Notes: generated by a model from the sequence alone, not told the origin. A stretch of DNA of 64,000 nt from Chromobacterium subtsugae (GCF_001676875.1 NZ_JYKA01000001.1:310001-374000); one strand, 5' to 3'; shown: positions 35,409 to 47,492, numbered from the stretch's first letter. A program made the numbers and translations.

Positions 35409-36551
35409 ATGAAAAAAAGTCTGATTGCCCTGCTGGTAGCCACCCTGCCGGCTGCAGCTTTTGCTGACGTAACCATCTACGGTAAGATCAAAGGCGGCGT
35501 TGAGTACAACGACAACGGCGTAACCAAGCAAACCAACATCGACGATCTGGGTTCCCGCATCGGCTTCAAGGGTGCTGAAGATCTGGGCAGCGGCCTGAAG
35601 GCTATCTGGCAAGTTGAGACCGGCTTCGGCATTGATGGCACCGGCACCGGCTCCTCCAGCGGCACCTTCGCCAACCGCAACTCCTTCCTGGGCCTGCAAA
35701 GCAACCTGGGTACCCTGCGCTTCGGCAACGTGTCCAACTTCCTGGACAGCGACATGGGCACGGTTGACACCTGGGAATACAACAGCAACGCGCTGGGTCT
35801 GGGCATCTTCACCCGCGACGCTACCCGCCTGAAGAACTCCGTACGCTACGACCTGCCGGCCGTGGTTCCGGGCCTGACCGCCGCCCTGCAATACGGCGCC
35901 AAGGAAACCAAGGGCCAAGCATCTGCCGATCGCGAAACCTACAACCTGGGCCTGGGCTACGAGAACAGCGGCTTCTTCGGCAAGTACAACTACAGCCACG
36001 AAAGCAAAGCGGTTAGCAGCGTTGCCGTTGTCGTAGACAAAGCCACTGGCAAAATCGAATCGGTTGGCGTAGTAGATGCCAACCACACTGCAGTTGCCAG
36101 CTTCGCCCAGAATGACACTGCTAACGAGAAGCACCGCCTGGAAGTTGGCTACAATGCCAACAACCTGTTCGTTGGCTTCGGCTACCAGCAAGCCAAGGGC
36201 GGCCTGGATGTAGTTGGCAGCGCTTGGGGCAACCAAGTTATCGCTGGCTTCGCAGTACCGAATGGCCAAACCATCAGCGCGAACGGCAAGGTTAAGACTC
36301 GCGAATACGCTCTGACCGCTGGCTACACCTTCGGCGCCATCACCCCGAAATTCACCTACGCTCACGGCGACAAGGTTGAAGTCGGCGGCGTGAAGCTGGA
36401 CAACACCCAATACGACCAGTACGTACTGGGCGCTGACTACGCTGTATCCAAGCGCACCACCATCGGCGCTCAATACGGCCAGATCGCTGTCAAGGGCACC
36501 GGCAACAACGACCTGAAGTCCTTCGGCCTGAACATGGTTCACGCATTCTAA
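35409..36551 (+). CDS. Gram-negative outer membrane porin (Porin_4 type)
   Basis: A trimeric general porin of the beta-proteobacterial type. The 380-residue precursor has a signal peptide (MKKSLIALLVATLPAAAFA) followed by DVTIYGKIKGGVEYN, the usual first strand, and LGSRIGFKGAEDLGSGLKAIWQVE, the conserved loop-strand segment. It ends with the outer-membrane signature NMVHAF, with terminal Phe. AAGGAT precedes the ATG; the frame extends 13 codons upstream. Codon use (many GTT, GCT, CGC, AAC codons) differs from neighbours and indicates very high expression. A strong terminator follows. Confidence 0.95.
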   Translation: MKKSLIALLVATLPAAAFADVTIYGKIKGGVEYNDNGVTKQTNIDDLGSRIGFKGAEDLGSGLKAIWQVETGFGIDGTGTGSSSGTFANRNSFLGLQSNLGTLRFGNVSNFLDSDMGTVDTWEYNSNALGLGIFTRDATRLKNSVRYDLPAVVPGLTAALQYGAKETKGQASADRETYNLGLGYENSGFFGKYNYSHESKAVSSVAVVVDKATGKIESVGVVDANHTAVASFAQNDTANEKHRLEVGYNANNLFVGFGYQQAKGGLDVVGSAWGNQVIAGFAVPNGQTISANGKVKTREYALTAGYTFGAITPKFTYAHGDKVEVGGVKLDNTQYDQYVLGADYAVSKRTTIGAQYGQIAVKGTGNNDLKSFGLNMVHAF

Positions 36552-36588
36552 TTAACCGGTTCGACGCAAGAACCTGTGAACAGAATGA

Positions 36589-36615
36589 AAAAGCCCGCTT
36601 CGGCGGGCTTTTTTA
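36589..36615 (+). terminator. Intrinsic terminator of the porin gene
   Basis: A 9-bp stem AAAGCCCGC/GCGGGCTTT around a TTCG tetraloop (36599-36602) followed by TTTT. It lies 38 bases after the porin stop. Confidence 0.92.
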
Positions 36616-36892
36616 CGTCCATTCGCTGCCGGCTTGGCGAAAACAGCTAGTTCAAGCATTGCCGCCGGACCGGACCAGCCAACGGCAACAGCATCGACAA
36701 GCCGCATCCCGGCTTTCACACAGAGTGACATCCGCCGACGCCAGCCCAATCGGCCGGCCATCCCATTGCCGTTCCGCAGCCAGCTACTGGCGCCATTTTC
36801 GATTCGCGAGCCGCCCAGTCCCGCAAGCGCCGCGCAAAAACAAACACCCCGCCGCAAGCGACGGGGTGGGTGATGGTGAACCCGAAAACGGA
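36616..36892. other. Intergenic region between porin and TetR gene
   Basis: No convincing gene. A 101-codon minus-strand frame (36552-36857) covers both flanking terminators and has no protein-like features. The right end holds the terminator of the TetR gene. Confidence 0.5.
36836..36867 (-). terminator. Intrinsic terminator of the TetR gene
   Basis: A 6-bp stem (36846-36851 with 36862-36867) with further pairing in the loop is followed on the minus strand by GTTTGTTTTT. It lies 25 bases after the TetR stop. Confidence 0.75.
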
Positions 36893-37543
36893 TCAGAACG
36901 GCAGCTGATACACCGGGTTGCGGCTATCCGCGCCCTCCAGCCGGATGCGCTCCAGCTCGCTGCGCAGCGCGTTTTGCAACCACTGCTCGCGCATTTTATC
37001 GCCATCCGGATGCTCGGACAGCGTGCGGTACAGCGCCATGCCGTGCATGGTGGTCATCATGGTGAGCAAGGTGGCGAAAAAGCCGGTGGAAATGGCGTAG
37101 CGCGGGAATAGCGAAGCCATCATCGCGACGAAGCGGTCGCGGAAATAGATGCTGGCGTTGCCGAGGAAGATTTCGCGCAGATCGGGCGTGGTGCGCGCCG
37201 CCATCAGCAGCTCCAGCAGCACGATATGGCGCGGCGCCATCACCAGCGCCTTCATCAGCGCCACGATGCGCTCTTCTTCCGGCATGCCGGGCGGCAGCTT
37301 GCCGGCCAGGGCCAAGCCGGCCTCGAAGATATCGTCGACCACCTTGCGCCCCACCGGCTGCATCAATTCGTTCTTGGTGGCGAAATGGCGGAACAGCGCG
37401 CCCTGCGACACCCCGGCGCGGTTGCAGATCAACTGCACGCTGGTGCCGTGGTAGCCGCACTCCATCAGGCATTCGATCGCCGCCTCCACCAGTTTGCCTA
37501 TGGTGGACTCCCTGCGGCTTTGCTGTGTTCGTCTGGTTTGCAT
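36893..37543 (-). CDS. TetR family transcriptional regulator
   Basis: A 216-residue TetR/AcrR-type repressor. The helix-turn-helix is at about 15-62, with KLVEAAIECLMECGYHGTSVQLICNRAGVSQGALFRHFATKNELM; only the ordered match is needed here: GYHGTSV then AGVSQGALFRHFATK. The ligand domain that follows has no known match to me. It stands alone, with about 400 bases of upstream sequence without a gene and no divergent partner, so its target cannot be named from context. Confidence 0.9.
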   Translation of the reverse strand: MQTRRTQQSRRESTIGKLVEAAIECLMECGYHGTSVQLICNRAGVSQGALFRHFATKNELMQPVGRKVVDDIFEAGLALAGKLPPGMPEEERIVALMKALVMAPRHIVLLELLMAARTTPDLREIFLGNASIYFRDRFVAMMASLFPRYAISTGFFATLLTMMTTMHGMALYRTLSEHPDGDKMREQWLQNALRSELERIRLEGADSRNPVYQLPF

Positions 37544-37944
37544 CTATTGTTTTATCATTTATCGTCCCAAGCCCGGCCAGATAATACGCGAAACGACGTA
37601 CGCAAGCGAGGGTGGGCACATTCTAATAACAAGCAAGACACGCCAACAGCACGGCGCTCCTCTCTCCCCTGGTGGCCACATCGCAACCGGCCACTACAGC
37701 AATACTACCAAAACCCGCAGTGGAATATGCAACTTGCTTCGTTAACCGGAACTGGCCCAAACACCAGGCGGCAGCGCCGCAGCGGCAGTCATGGCCGGCC
37801 CTTGCCCAGGCGCCCCGCGCGGGGCGGAGGTGCGCATTGTCCGCCGCCCTGCGCGCGCCCGCCTTGCGGCGGCGCAAATGCGCGATAAAAGATAGAACCT
37901 GCTCTATTTCATTAATTGCTGATGGACTGCTTCCGCCAGCGTCG
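37544..37944. other. 400-base region without a recognisable gene
   Basis: It lies between the TetR start and the stop of the solute-binding protein gene. It should contain the TetR promoter (AT-rich at 37540-37600). Several short frames exist but none has a ribosome-binding site and a protein-like sequence. GC-rich inverted segments near 37810-37880 may include the terminator of the solute-binding protein gene, but I do not see a clean stem with T-run. Confidence 0.5.
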
Positions 37945-39528
37945 TCACTTCAGGCTGACCGCGGAGAAATCGACTCGGCCATAGGGGTTGGCCGCATAGC
38001 CGCTGACATCCTTGCGCGCCAGGCTGAAGGCGGTGGGATGCGCCAGCGGCAGCCACAAGGCCTGCTCGTGGATGAGCTTTTGCGCCGCCTGATACAGCTT
38101 GGCTCTGGCCTTGAAGTCGCTGGTTTTCTTGCCGTCGGCTATCAGCTTGTCGAGCCGCGGATCGCAATAGCGGGCGAAATTGGTGCCGGACTGCACCGCA
38201 GAGCAGGAAAACTGGGGCGTGAGGAAGTTGTCCGGATCGCCGTTGTCGCCGGCCCAGCCCATGAACAGCATTTCGTGCTCGCCGGCCTTGCCGCGCTTGA
38301 TCAGCTCGCCCCACTCCAGCACCTTGATCTGCAGCCGGATGCCCACTTTCGCCAGATCGGCCTGCAGCATCTCGGCGCCGGCCTTGGGATTGGGGTTCAG
38401 GGTGCTGCCGCCCGGACGCACCCAGATGCCGACATCGAAGCCATTGGGGTAGCCGGCCTGGGCCAGCAGCTTCCTGGCCTGCGCCGGATCGTACGGATAA
38501 GGCTTGATGGCCTTGTCGTAGCTCCAGGTGTTGGGCGGATACACCAGGTTGGCGGCGACGGCGGTATTGCCGAACACCGCCTTCAGATAACTGGCCTTGT
38601 CGAAAGCCAGATTGATCGCCTGCCGCACCAATGGGCTGTTCAGCGGCTTTTTCTGGCTGTTGAACGCGACGAAGGCGGTCATGAAGGCAGGCGCCTGCCA
38701 TACCCGCAGCTTGCCATCGCCCTGCGCCGCCTGCACGTCCTGCGGCTTCGGCGACAGCGCGATCTGACACTCGCCGGCGCGCAGCTTCTGCAAACGGACC
38801 GCGGAATCGGGCGTGATGGCGTAGATCAACGCCGACACCTTGGGCTTGCCGCCGAAATAGGCCGGATTCGGCAGGTAGCGCACCTGCGCGTCCTTGGCGA
38901 AGCTCTTGAAGACGAAAGGCCCGGTGCCGACCGGCTTACTGTTGAGATCGGCCGTTTTGCCGGCGGCCAGCAGCTGGCCGGCGTATTCGGCGGAGTAGAT
39001 CGAGGCGAAACCCATGGTCAGGCTGGACAGGAAGGTGGCTTCCGGGTAGTTGAGCTCGAAACGCACCGTCTGCGCGTCCAGCTTGCGCACCGCCTTGATC
39101 AGCTTGGGAAACTGCATCGCCTGCGCATGCGGATAGCCCGTCGGCGCGGTCTTGTACCAGGGATTGTCCGGATTCAGCATCCGCTCGAAAGTGAATGCCA
39201 CGTCGTCGGCGTTGAAAGCGCGGCTGGGCTTGAAGTATTCCGTGGAGTGAAAGCTCACGCCGGGACGCAAGTGGAAGGTATAGCTCAGGCCATCCGCTCC
39301 CGCTTCCCAGCTGCGCGCCAGGCCGGGCTTGAGCTTGCCGCTGGCGGCGTCGTACTCCACCAAGCGATTCATCAGCACATCGGCGGAGGCGTTGGTGGTG
39401 ACCAGCGAGTTGTATTGCACCACGTCGAAGCCTTCCGGATTGGCGTCGGTGCAAACGGTGAGCGGCTTGGCGGCGACGGCCAGGGCCGGCAGCCACGCCG
39501 CCAACAGCAGGGCGTTGATGGTTTTCAT
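37945..39528 (-). CDS. Family 5 (DppA/OppA-like) extracellular solute-binding protein
   Basis: A 527-residue periplasmic binding protein for peptides or related ligands. It has a signal peptide (about 1-20, MKTINALLLAAWLPALAVAA), the family opening LTVCTDANPEGFDVVQYNS, the ADGLSYTFHLRPGVSFH segment, NADDVAFTFERMLNP, and VAFNSQKKPLNSPLVRQAIN. These resemble dipeptide-binding DppA. GGAGAACATC lies before the ATG. No ABC permease or ATPase genes are next to it, so it is an orphan receptor that must share a transporter encoded elsewhere or act in sensing. Confidence 0.92.
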   Translation of the reverse strand: MKTINALLLAAWLPALAVAAKPLTVCTDANPEGFDVVQYNSLVTTNASADVLMNRLVEYDAASGKLKPGLARSWEAGADGLSYTFHLRPGVSFHSTEYFKPSRAFNADDVAFTFERMLNPDNPWYKTAPTGYPHAQAMQFPKLIKAVRKLDAQTVRFELNYPEATFLSSLTMGFASIYSAEYAGQLLAAGKTADLNSKPVGTGPFVFKSFAKDAQVRYLPNPAYFGGKPKVSALIYAITPDSAVRLQKLRAGECQIALSPKPQDVQAAQGDGKLRVWQAPAFMTAFVAFNSQKKPLNSPLVRQAINLAFDKASYLKAVFGNTAVAANLVYPPNTWSYDKAIKPYPYDPAQARKLLAQAGYPNGFDVGIWVRPGGSTLNPNPKAGAEMLQADLAKVGIRLQIKVLEWGELIKRGKAGEHEMLFMGWAGDNGDPDNFLTPQFSCSAVQSGTNFARYCDPRLDKLIADGKKTSDFKARAKLYQAAQKLIHEQALWLPLAHPTAFSLARKDVSGYAANPYGRVDFSAVSLK

Positions 39529-39643
39529 GATGTTCTCCTGACGGCCGCCGGCAATGCCGGCAGCATGAATCGCATTAGGGTAAGTCAATATGGGGCAAAA
39601 ACCAACGACTTAATCTACATATTGATATAAGGAGAGCATCCGC

Positions 39644-41638
39644 TCACAACAACAGCTTGTGGAACTCGCCAGCCGCCAGCGCCGGGCTGCACAGATAGCC
39701 CTGGTACTCCTGGCAACCTCGCTGCCGCAGCCAGGCCAGCTGCTTCGGCGTCTCCACCCCTTCCGCCACCACTTTCAGCCCCAGCATCCTGCACATGGTG
39801 ATGATCAATTCGGCGATGGCCGGCGTGCTGTCCAGATCCGCGATGAAGGAACGGTCTATCTTCAGCGAACTGAGCGGGTAACGCTGCAAATAGGCCAGAT
39901 TGGAATAGCCGGTGCCGAAATCGTCGACGGCGATGCTCACCCCCTGCGCCCGCAGCGCCTGCAAGGTGCGCATGGTCTGATCGTCATGGCCCAGCAGCAC
40001 CGACTCGGTGATCTCCAGCTCCAGCCTGTCCGCCTGGCAGCCGCTGTCCGCCAGCACGGCGGCCACCATCGCCGGCAGCGCCGGGTCGACGAACTGGCAC
40101 GGCGACAGATTGACCGACACCATCAAGTCCAGTCCCATCTCGCGCCACAAGCGCTGCTGCCGCGTCGCCTGGGCCAGGATCTGCCGTCCCAGTTGCAGGA
40201 TCAGCCCGCTGTCCTCGCACACCTGGATGAAACTGTCGGGCTTCAGCAGGCCGCGTTGCGGATGGTTCCAGCGCGCCAGCGCCTCGGCGCCGACCACCTT
40301 GCCGCTGGCGACATCCACCCGCGGCTGAAAGCCGGCGACGAACTCGCCCTGCTCCAGGCCGCGGCGGATATCGCTCTCCAGCGCCAGCTGCGCCTGGGTG
40401 CGCGCCTCCAGCGCCGGCGTGAAGAACATCAGGTTGTTGCGGCCCGCATCCTTGGCCGCATACATCGCCAGGTCGGCGTGGCGCATCATCTGCTCGAGGT
40501 CCAGCGTCCCGTCGCGGCACACGCTGATGCCGATGGACGCCGACACGCTGATGTCCATGCCGCCCAGACGGATCGGCATGCCAAGCGCCTGCAGGATGTC
40601 CCGCCCCAGCGCTTCCGCCCGCCCCGCGGCGTCCGGCGCCGCCAGCATCACCAGGAACTCATCGCCGCCCAGCCGCGCCGCCTTCTCGTCATGCCGCAGC
40701 AGCCGGGACAGCCGCGCGGTCATGCCCACCAGCAGCTCGTCGCCGCGGGCGTGGCCGAGTGAATCATTGACGTTTTTGAAGCGGTCCAGATCGATGAACA
40801 TCAGCGCCGCCTGGCGGCCATTGCGCAGGGCCTGCTGCAGATAGGGCAGGAAATCGCTGCGGATGCCGTTGCGGTTGGGCAAGCCGGTCAGCACGTCGTG
40901 ATTGGCCAGGAAGCTGGCGCGCGCTTCGGCATGCTTGAGATCGGTGATGTCCACCTCGCTGACCAGCAGCGCGTCCTGCCCGGACACCGCGTCGCGGCAA
41001 GCGCGCACGGCGATCTCGTGCCAGCGCTCGCCCCGCCGGGTATGCACGCGCGCCAGTTGGCGCGCCTCCCCGACCGCCGCCACGCCCTGCTGCAGCGCCT
41101 GCCAATCGCCGTCGTGGAGGAAATGCTGGCGCCAGCGCTCGCCGGCATCCGCCACCTGGGCGCGGGCGGAGGGATTGCGGTACAGCGCCATCCCGGCGGA
41201 GTCGTACAGCGTGATCGGCACCGAGGTGTGCATCAAGGCCTCCGCGCTGCGCAAGCTGGCCGGATCGGCGCTCAGCGGGTTCTGCGCTTCGCAGAACATC
41301 ATCACCCGCCCGTCGGCGCGGATGCCGCGGAACGCCACCTTCAGCACGCAGGGGCGGCCATTGGGATACAGGGTCCAGCTTTCGACGAAGCTGGCGTTTT
41401 CCCGCTCGAAGTCCTGCTGATACTGGCCCAGCCGTTGCGCCACCGAAACCGACATGTCAAGCGACATGTCGCGCTGCTGCAACTCGGCCAGGCTGCGCGC
41501 CCCCCACACCCGCAGCGCGGCCTGATTGGCCCAGAACACGCGCTTGTGATCGATATCGAAAATCCATAGCGGCAGGCCCAGGGCCTCCAGCAACGCCAGA
41601 TCCCCTCCCTGCCAGGAGAGCATGCTTCCTATCGGCAT
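39644..41638 (-). CDS. PAS-GGDEF-EAL cyclic di-GMP enzyme
   Basis: A 664-residue cytosolic signalling protein. Two PAS-like domains are at about 10-120 and 130-235. A GGDEF domain follows (about 240-405) with an intact GGDEF at 324-328; the upstream RxxD inhibitory site is degenerate (RHDE). The EAL domain (about 425-660) has EAL at 452-454 and keeps NLSP, EITES, DDFGTGYSNL, KIDRSFI and EGVE, so it should be an active phosphodiesterase. It therefore has both activities by motif; which dominates cannot be told. No membrane segment is seen. It is monocistronic, 115 bases upstream of the solute-binding gene on the same strand. Confidence 0.92.
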   Translation of the reverse strand: MPIGSMLSWQGGDLALLEALGLPLWIFDIDHKRVFWANQAALRVWGARSLAELQQRDMSLDMSVSVAQRLGQYQQDFERENASFVESWTLYPNGRPCVLKVAFRGIRADGRVMMFCEAQNPLSADPASLRSAEALMHTSVPITLYDSAGMALYRNPSARAQVADAGERWRQHFLHDGDWQALQQGVAAVGEARQLARVHTRRGERWHEIAVRACRDAVSGQDALLVSEVDITDLKHAEARASFLANHDVLTGLPNRNGIRSDFLPYLQQALRNGRQAALMFIDLDRFKNVNDSLGHARGDELLVGMTARLSRLLRHDEKAARLGGDEFLVMLAAPDAAGRAEALGRDILQALGMPIRLGGMDISVSASIGISVCRDGTLDLEQMMRHADLAMYAAKDAGRNNLMFFTPALEARTQAQLALESDIRRGLEQGEFVAGFQPRVDVASGKVVGAEALARWNHPQRGLLKPDSFIQVCEDSGLILQLGRQILAQATRQQRLWREMGLDLMVSVNLSPCQFVDPALPAMVAAVLADSGCQADRLELEITESVLLGHDDQTMRTLQALRAQGVSIAVDDFGTGYSNLAYLQRYPLSSLKIDRSFIADLDSTPAIAELIITMCRMLGLKVVAEGVETPKQLAWLRQRGCQEYQGYLCSPALAAGEFHKLLL

Positions 41639-41780
41639 AGATGCCGCAACCTTTTATTTATTCATTGGAAAACGCCACGCAACTGCCATCGCGGACAGGC
41701 GCCATTGTAGCAAACACGTCTCATGACCTGACCATTTTTTACTCACCACCGGTCCACGTCGCCGCAATGCCGGGCGCCAA

Positions 41781-41812
41781 TGAAAAACAGGGCGATTTCG
41801 CCCTGTTTTTCG
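41781..41812. terminator. Bidirectional intrinsic terminator
   Basis: A stem AACAGGGCG/CGCCCTGTT around a short loop, flanked by AAAA on the left and TTTTT on the right. It ends the TehB-like gene on the minus strand and could stop rightward transcripts. Confidence 0.82.
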
Positions 41813-41830
41813 TCATCCCGCGCCTGCCGT

Positions 41831-42466
41831 TCAGGCGGCTTGCTTGCAGGCGAACAGCCTGGCCATGCTGTGATGATGGGGCCGGCCGTGGCTGAGATCC
41901 AGCGCGTACTCCTCCTGGTAAGCCAGCGGCGCCAGCGCGGAAAACTGTTCGCGCAACTCGCCCGGCCGGTAGTAATGGCGGACATAGGCGGCGGTTTCGC
42001 TGACATCGCCCCCCCTGCCGCTGCAGCCAGGGTCATCCACCATGAACACCGCCGCGAACAAGTAGCCGCCGGGCTCCAGCCCCGCCATCATGGACTGGGC
42101 CAGCCGTTCGCCGGCGGCGGCGTCGAGGTGATCCAGCGCGGTATAGGCGACGATGATGCGGTAGCTTTGCGGCTCGATCTCCAGGTCGGCCAGGTTCACC
42201 ACCTTGCCGCACACCGACAGCCGGCGCTGGTCGGCCAGCTCGCCCATGCGGGAAACCGCCTCCGAAGATTCATCCACGCCGTACATCGAAAAACCGAGGC
42301 TGGCCAGATAGAAGGCGTTGCGTCCCTGGCCGCAGGCCAAGTCCAGTCCCTGCCCGCCGCCCCGCACATCGAATTTGTCCAGAAAATACATCAGCGACAA
42401 GGCTGGCCGGTCGCCATAGAAAGAACCATTGCTGCGATAGAAAGCGTCAAAATTAGCGATTCCCAT
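41831..42466 (-). CDS. TehB-like SAM-dependent methyltransferase
   Basis: A 211-residue class I methyltransferase resembling the tellurite resistance protein TehB. Motif I is GLDLACGQGRNAFYLASLG near 38-56 and the acidic residue of motif II is in YGVDESSEAV. The N-terminal FDAFYRSNGSFYGDRPA matches TehB and similar thiol/selenium methylases. Two further in-frame ATGs lie at 42484 and 42505; I chose 42466 because GGTGAG precedes it. Resistance function is inferred by family only. Confidence 0.8.
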   Translation of the reverse strand: MGIANFDAFYRSNGSFYGDRPALSLMYFLDKFDVRGGGQGLDLACGQGRNAFYLASLGFSMYGVDESSEAVSRMGELADQRRLSVCGKVVNLADLEIEPQSYRIIVAYTALDHLDAAAGERLAQSMMAGLEPGGYLFAAVFMVDDPGCSGRGGDVSETAAYVRHYYRPGELREQFSALAPLAYQEEYALDLSHGRPHHHSMARLFACKQAA

Positions 42467-42618
42467 TTCACTCACCCCGCTCATGCCGACGATATTTCCC
42501 AGCATCCACTGCGCGCAGCGCGCGCTCCGTGCTGTTCATTGAGTGATAGTTCGTACAAAAACGTATGACTACTTAGTTATTCTTTCTAAGTATTTACACT
42601 TAATTTGCCATTGAACAT

Positions 42619-42649
42619 GAAAAACCCCGCCAGACATGGCCTGGCGGGG
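42619..42649 (-). terminator. Intrinsic terminator of the gcv operon
   Basis: A 9-bp stem (42625-42633 with 42641-42649) with a seven-base loop is followed on the minus strand by TTTTTC. It lies 26 bases after the gcvP stop. Confidence 0.88.
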
Positions 42650-42674
42650 CGACAGGGATTCGGCAGCGCCGAGG

Positions 42675-45527
<2,853 letters not shown>

Positions 45528-45633
45528 GTTCAGGACCTTCCATTGCTGCCGCGAAGCCCGCCATCGCCGGCGGGCGGAGAGAGCGCGTGGCTCATCGTCC
45601 GCCGGCCGGTGCGCGGCGGCTGGCTTCGCGGCC

Positions 45634-45667
45634 AAAAAAAACGCCCTGCGTCTGGCGACTGCAGGGC
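45634..45667 (-). terminator. Terminator between gcvH and gcvP
   Basis: A 7-bp stem GCCCTGC/GCAGGGC (45643-45649 with 45661-45667) with an 11-base loop is followed on the minus strand by eight T. It lies inside the operon, 12 bases after the gcvH stop, and should reduce read-through to gcvP. Confidence 0.8.
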
Positions 45668-45678
45668 GGGTTCAGCTA

Positions 45679-46065
45679 TCAGGCGCCGATTTCCTTGGCG
45701 TAGGCGGCGGCGTCCATCAGGCCATCCAGATCGGCGGCGTTGGCCGGCTTGATCTTGAAGAACCAGCCATCGCCGTAGGGCTCGCTGTTGGCCAGTTCCG
45801 GCTCGCCTTCCAGCTCTTCGTTCACCGCCAGGATTTCGCCGGCGATAGGACAGTAGACGTCGGAAGCGGCCTTCACCGACTCCACCACGCCGGCCTGCTC
45901 GTCGCGGGCCAGGGCCGCGCCCACTTTCGGCAGTTCGACGAACACGATGTCGCCCAGCAATTCCTGCGCGTGCGCGGTGATGCCCACAGTCACGGAGCCG
46001 TCGGCTTCCAGACGCAGCCACTCGTGGCTTTCCACATATTTCAGTTCGGCGGGGATATTGCTCAT
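45679..46065 (-). CDS. gcvH: Glycine cleavage system H protein
   Basis: The 128-residue H protein carries the aminomethyl intermediate on a lipoyl group attached to the Lys of [12 protein letters not shown] near residue 64. Also typical are [12 protein letters not shown] and [14 protein letters not shown]. It is 62 bases after gcvT and is followed by an internal terminator before gcvP. Confidence 0.97.
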   Translation of the reverse strand: MSNIPAELKYVESHEWLRLEADGSVTVGITAHAQELLGDIVFVELPKVGAALARDEQAGVVESVKAASDVYCPIAGEILAVNEELEGEPELANSEPYGDGWFFKIKPANAADLDGLMDAAAYAKEIGA

Positions 46066-46127
46066 CTTGAAGTTCTCCAGCTTAAGATCAGATCAATGGC
46101 GGCGGCAGTTCCAACACTGCAGCCAGA

Positions 46128-47216
46128 TTATTCGAATACTTTCTTGCCGTTGCGCACGAAGGGCATCTTCACCACGCGCACATCGGTCAGCGCGCCGCGC
46201 AGGTCCACCAGGGCCGTGGCGCCGGTGGCGGCCGGCACGCGGGCGATGGCGATGGAATGCTTCAGCGTGGGCGAGAAGGTGCCGCTAGTGATCACGCCTT
46301 CGCCGACGCCCTCCACCACTACCTTCAAGCCTTCGCGCAGCACGCCGCGGCCTTCCAGCACCAGGCCCACCTGCTTCATCTTCACGCCGGCGGCCTTCTG
46401 CGCCTCCAGCGCCTCGCGGCCGTTGAACTTGCGTTCGGCCGGCTCCCAGGCGATGGTCCAGCCCATGCCCGCCTCCAGCGGCGACACGGTTTCGTCCATG
46501 TCGTGGCCGTACAGGTTCATGCCGGCTTCCAGGCGCAGCGTGTCGCGCGCGCCCAGGCCGATGGGGGCGACGCCGGCGGCTTGCAATTGATGGAAGAAGG
46601 CGATGGCCTGATCGGCAGGCACCATGATTTCCAGGCCGTCTTCGCCGGTATAGCCGGTGCGGGCGTAGAACCACTCGTCCTGCGGCAGGCCCTGGAACAC
46701 TTTCAGCGCGCGGATGGCATCGGCCAGCTCCGGCTTGATGGAGCAGACTTTTTCAATGGCCTGCGGGCCTTGCACCGCCAGCATCGCCAAATCGCGGCGC
46801 ACTTGCAGCGCCACGTCGAAGCCGGCCTTCTGGCTTTCCATCCAGGCCAGGTCTTTTTCGGTGGTGCCGGCATTGACCACCATGCGGTAGCCATAGGAAG
46901 TGAGATAGACGATCAGATCGTCGACGACGGTGCCTTCGGCGGTGAGCATGCCGGAATACAGCGCCTTGCCCTCGAAACCGAGCTTGGCGACATCGTTGGC
47001 GATCAGTTTTTGCAGCCAGGATTTGGCGTCGGCGCCGGTGATGTCGATCACCGTCATGTGGGAAACGTCGAACATGCCGGCGTCCGAGCGGACGATCTCG
47101 TGCTCTTTCAGCTGGGAGCCGTAGTGGATGGGCATTTCCCAACCGGCGAAATCAACCATTTTCGCGCCGGCGGCGACGTGGGCGTCAAACAGCGGGGTAC
47201 GTTTCGGGGCCGTCAT
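46128..47216 (-). CDS. gcvT: Glycine cleavage system T protein (aminomethyltransferase)
   Basis: GcvT releases ammonia from the H-bound intermediate and transfers the methylene to tetrahydrofolate. The 362-residue product starts with [27 protein letters not shown]-type sequence (key DFAGWEMPI), has [24 protein letters not shown] and [24 protein letters not shown] precedes the ATG. It is first in the operon, directly after the tandem glycine riboswitch. Confidence 0.97.
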   Translation of the reverse strand: MTAPKRTPLFDAHVAAGAKMVDFAGWEMPIHYGSQLKEHEIVRSDAGMFDVSHMTVIDITGADAKSWLQKLIANDVAKLGFEGKALYSGMLTAEGTVVDDLIVYLTSYGYRMVVNAGTTEKDLAWMESQKAGFDVALQVRRDLAMLAVQGPQAIEKVCSIKPELADAIRALKVFQGLPQDEWFYARTGYTGEDGLEIMVPADQAIAFFHQLQAAGVAPIGLGARDTLRLEAGMNLYGHDMDETVSPLEAGMGWTIAWEPAERKFNGREALEAQKAAGVKMKQVGLVLEGRGVLREGLKVVVEGVGEGVITSGTFSPTLKHSIAIARVPAATGATALVDLRGALTDVRVVKMPFVRNGKKVFE

Positions 47217-47236
47217 GCGCGGTTCCTTCGAGAAAA

Positions 47237-47457
47237 GTGTGGATAGCCTGTGTCAACCACACCCCTCTGTCCCTGCACCTGAGATTTTCCGGCTGGATCA
47301 GCCGTTAGCCCCTTCGGTGGACGCCACGCAGGCGCCGCTCTCCAGATTGCGCAAGCCGGCAGCCGCCGACCCCGTGATACAGTCCTTTTGCCTGAGCGAT
47401 TGCGGGTGCACTTGCGCCTTCGGCGGCGGCCGCGGGGCCGCTCTCTCCTGTATGACC
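47237..47457 (-). ncRNA. Tandem glycine riboswitch of the gcv operon
   Basis: The gcvT leader holds two glycine aptamers. The first is at about 47374-47457: it starts with CAGGAGAGAGCGG and ends after CAGGCAAAAGGACTGTATC. The second is at about 47262-47346: it starts with CTGGAGAGCGGC and ends after ACAGAGGGG. Both show the GGAGAG start and the AGG-CA-AAA/GGAAAAT end region of the class. After them comes a 6-bp stem GTGTGG/CCACAC followed by TTTT (47238-47262), which may be the expression platform. In this class glycine binding usually turns the operon on. Confidence 0.88.
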
Positions 47458-47462
47458 CGGCG

Positions 47463-47492
47463 ATTATGGTGGCAGTCGCGGCGGCTTGGCAA
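47463..47492 (-). promoter_or_regulatory. Sigma70 promoter of the gcv operon
   Basis: TTGCCA (47492-47487) and CATAAT (47468-47463) on the minus strand, five of six each, are separated by 18 bases. The predicted start near 47456 falls at the beginning of the first riboswitch aptamer, which supports both calls. Confidence 0.7.

Noticed and set aside
36552-36857. 101-codon minus-strand frame after the porin
   Set aside because: It contains both flanking terminators and has no protein-like features or start signal.
37623-37877. 84-codon minus-strand frame in the gap after the TetR gene
   Set aside because: No ribosome-binding site; composition is Arg/Ala/Cys-rich as in non-coding GC-rich DNA.
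41641-41895. 84-codon + strand frame
   Set aside because: It covers the bidirectional terminator and the end of the TehB-like gene antisense.
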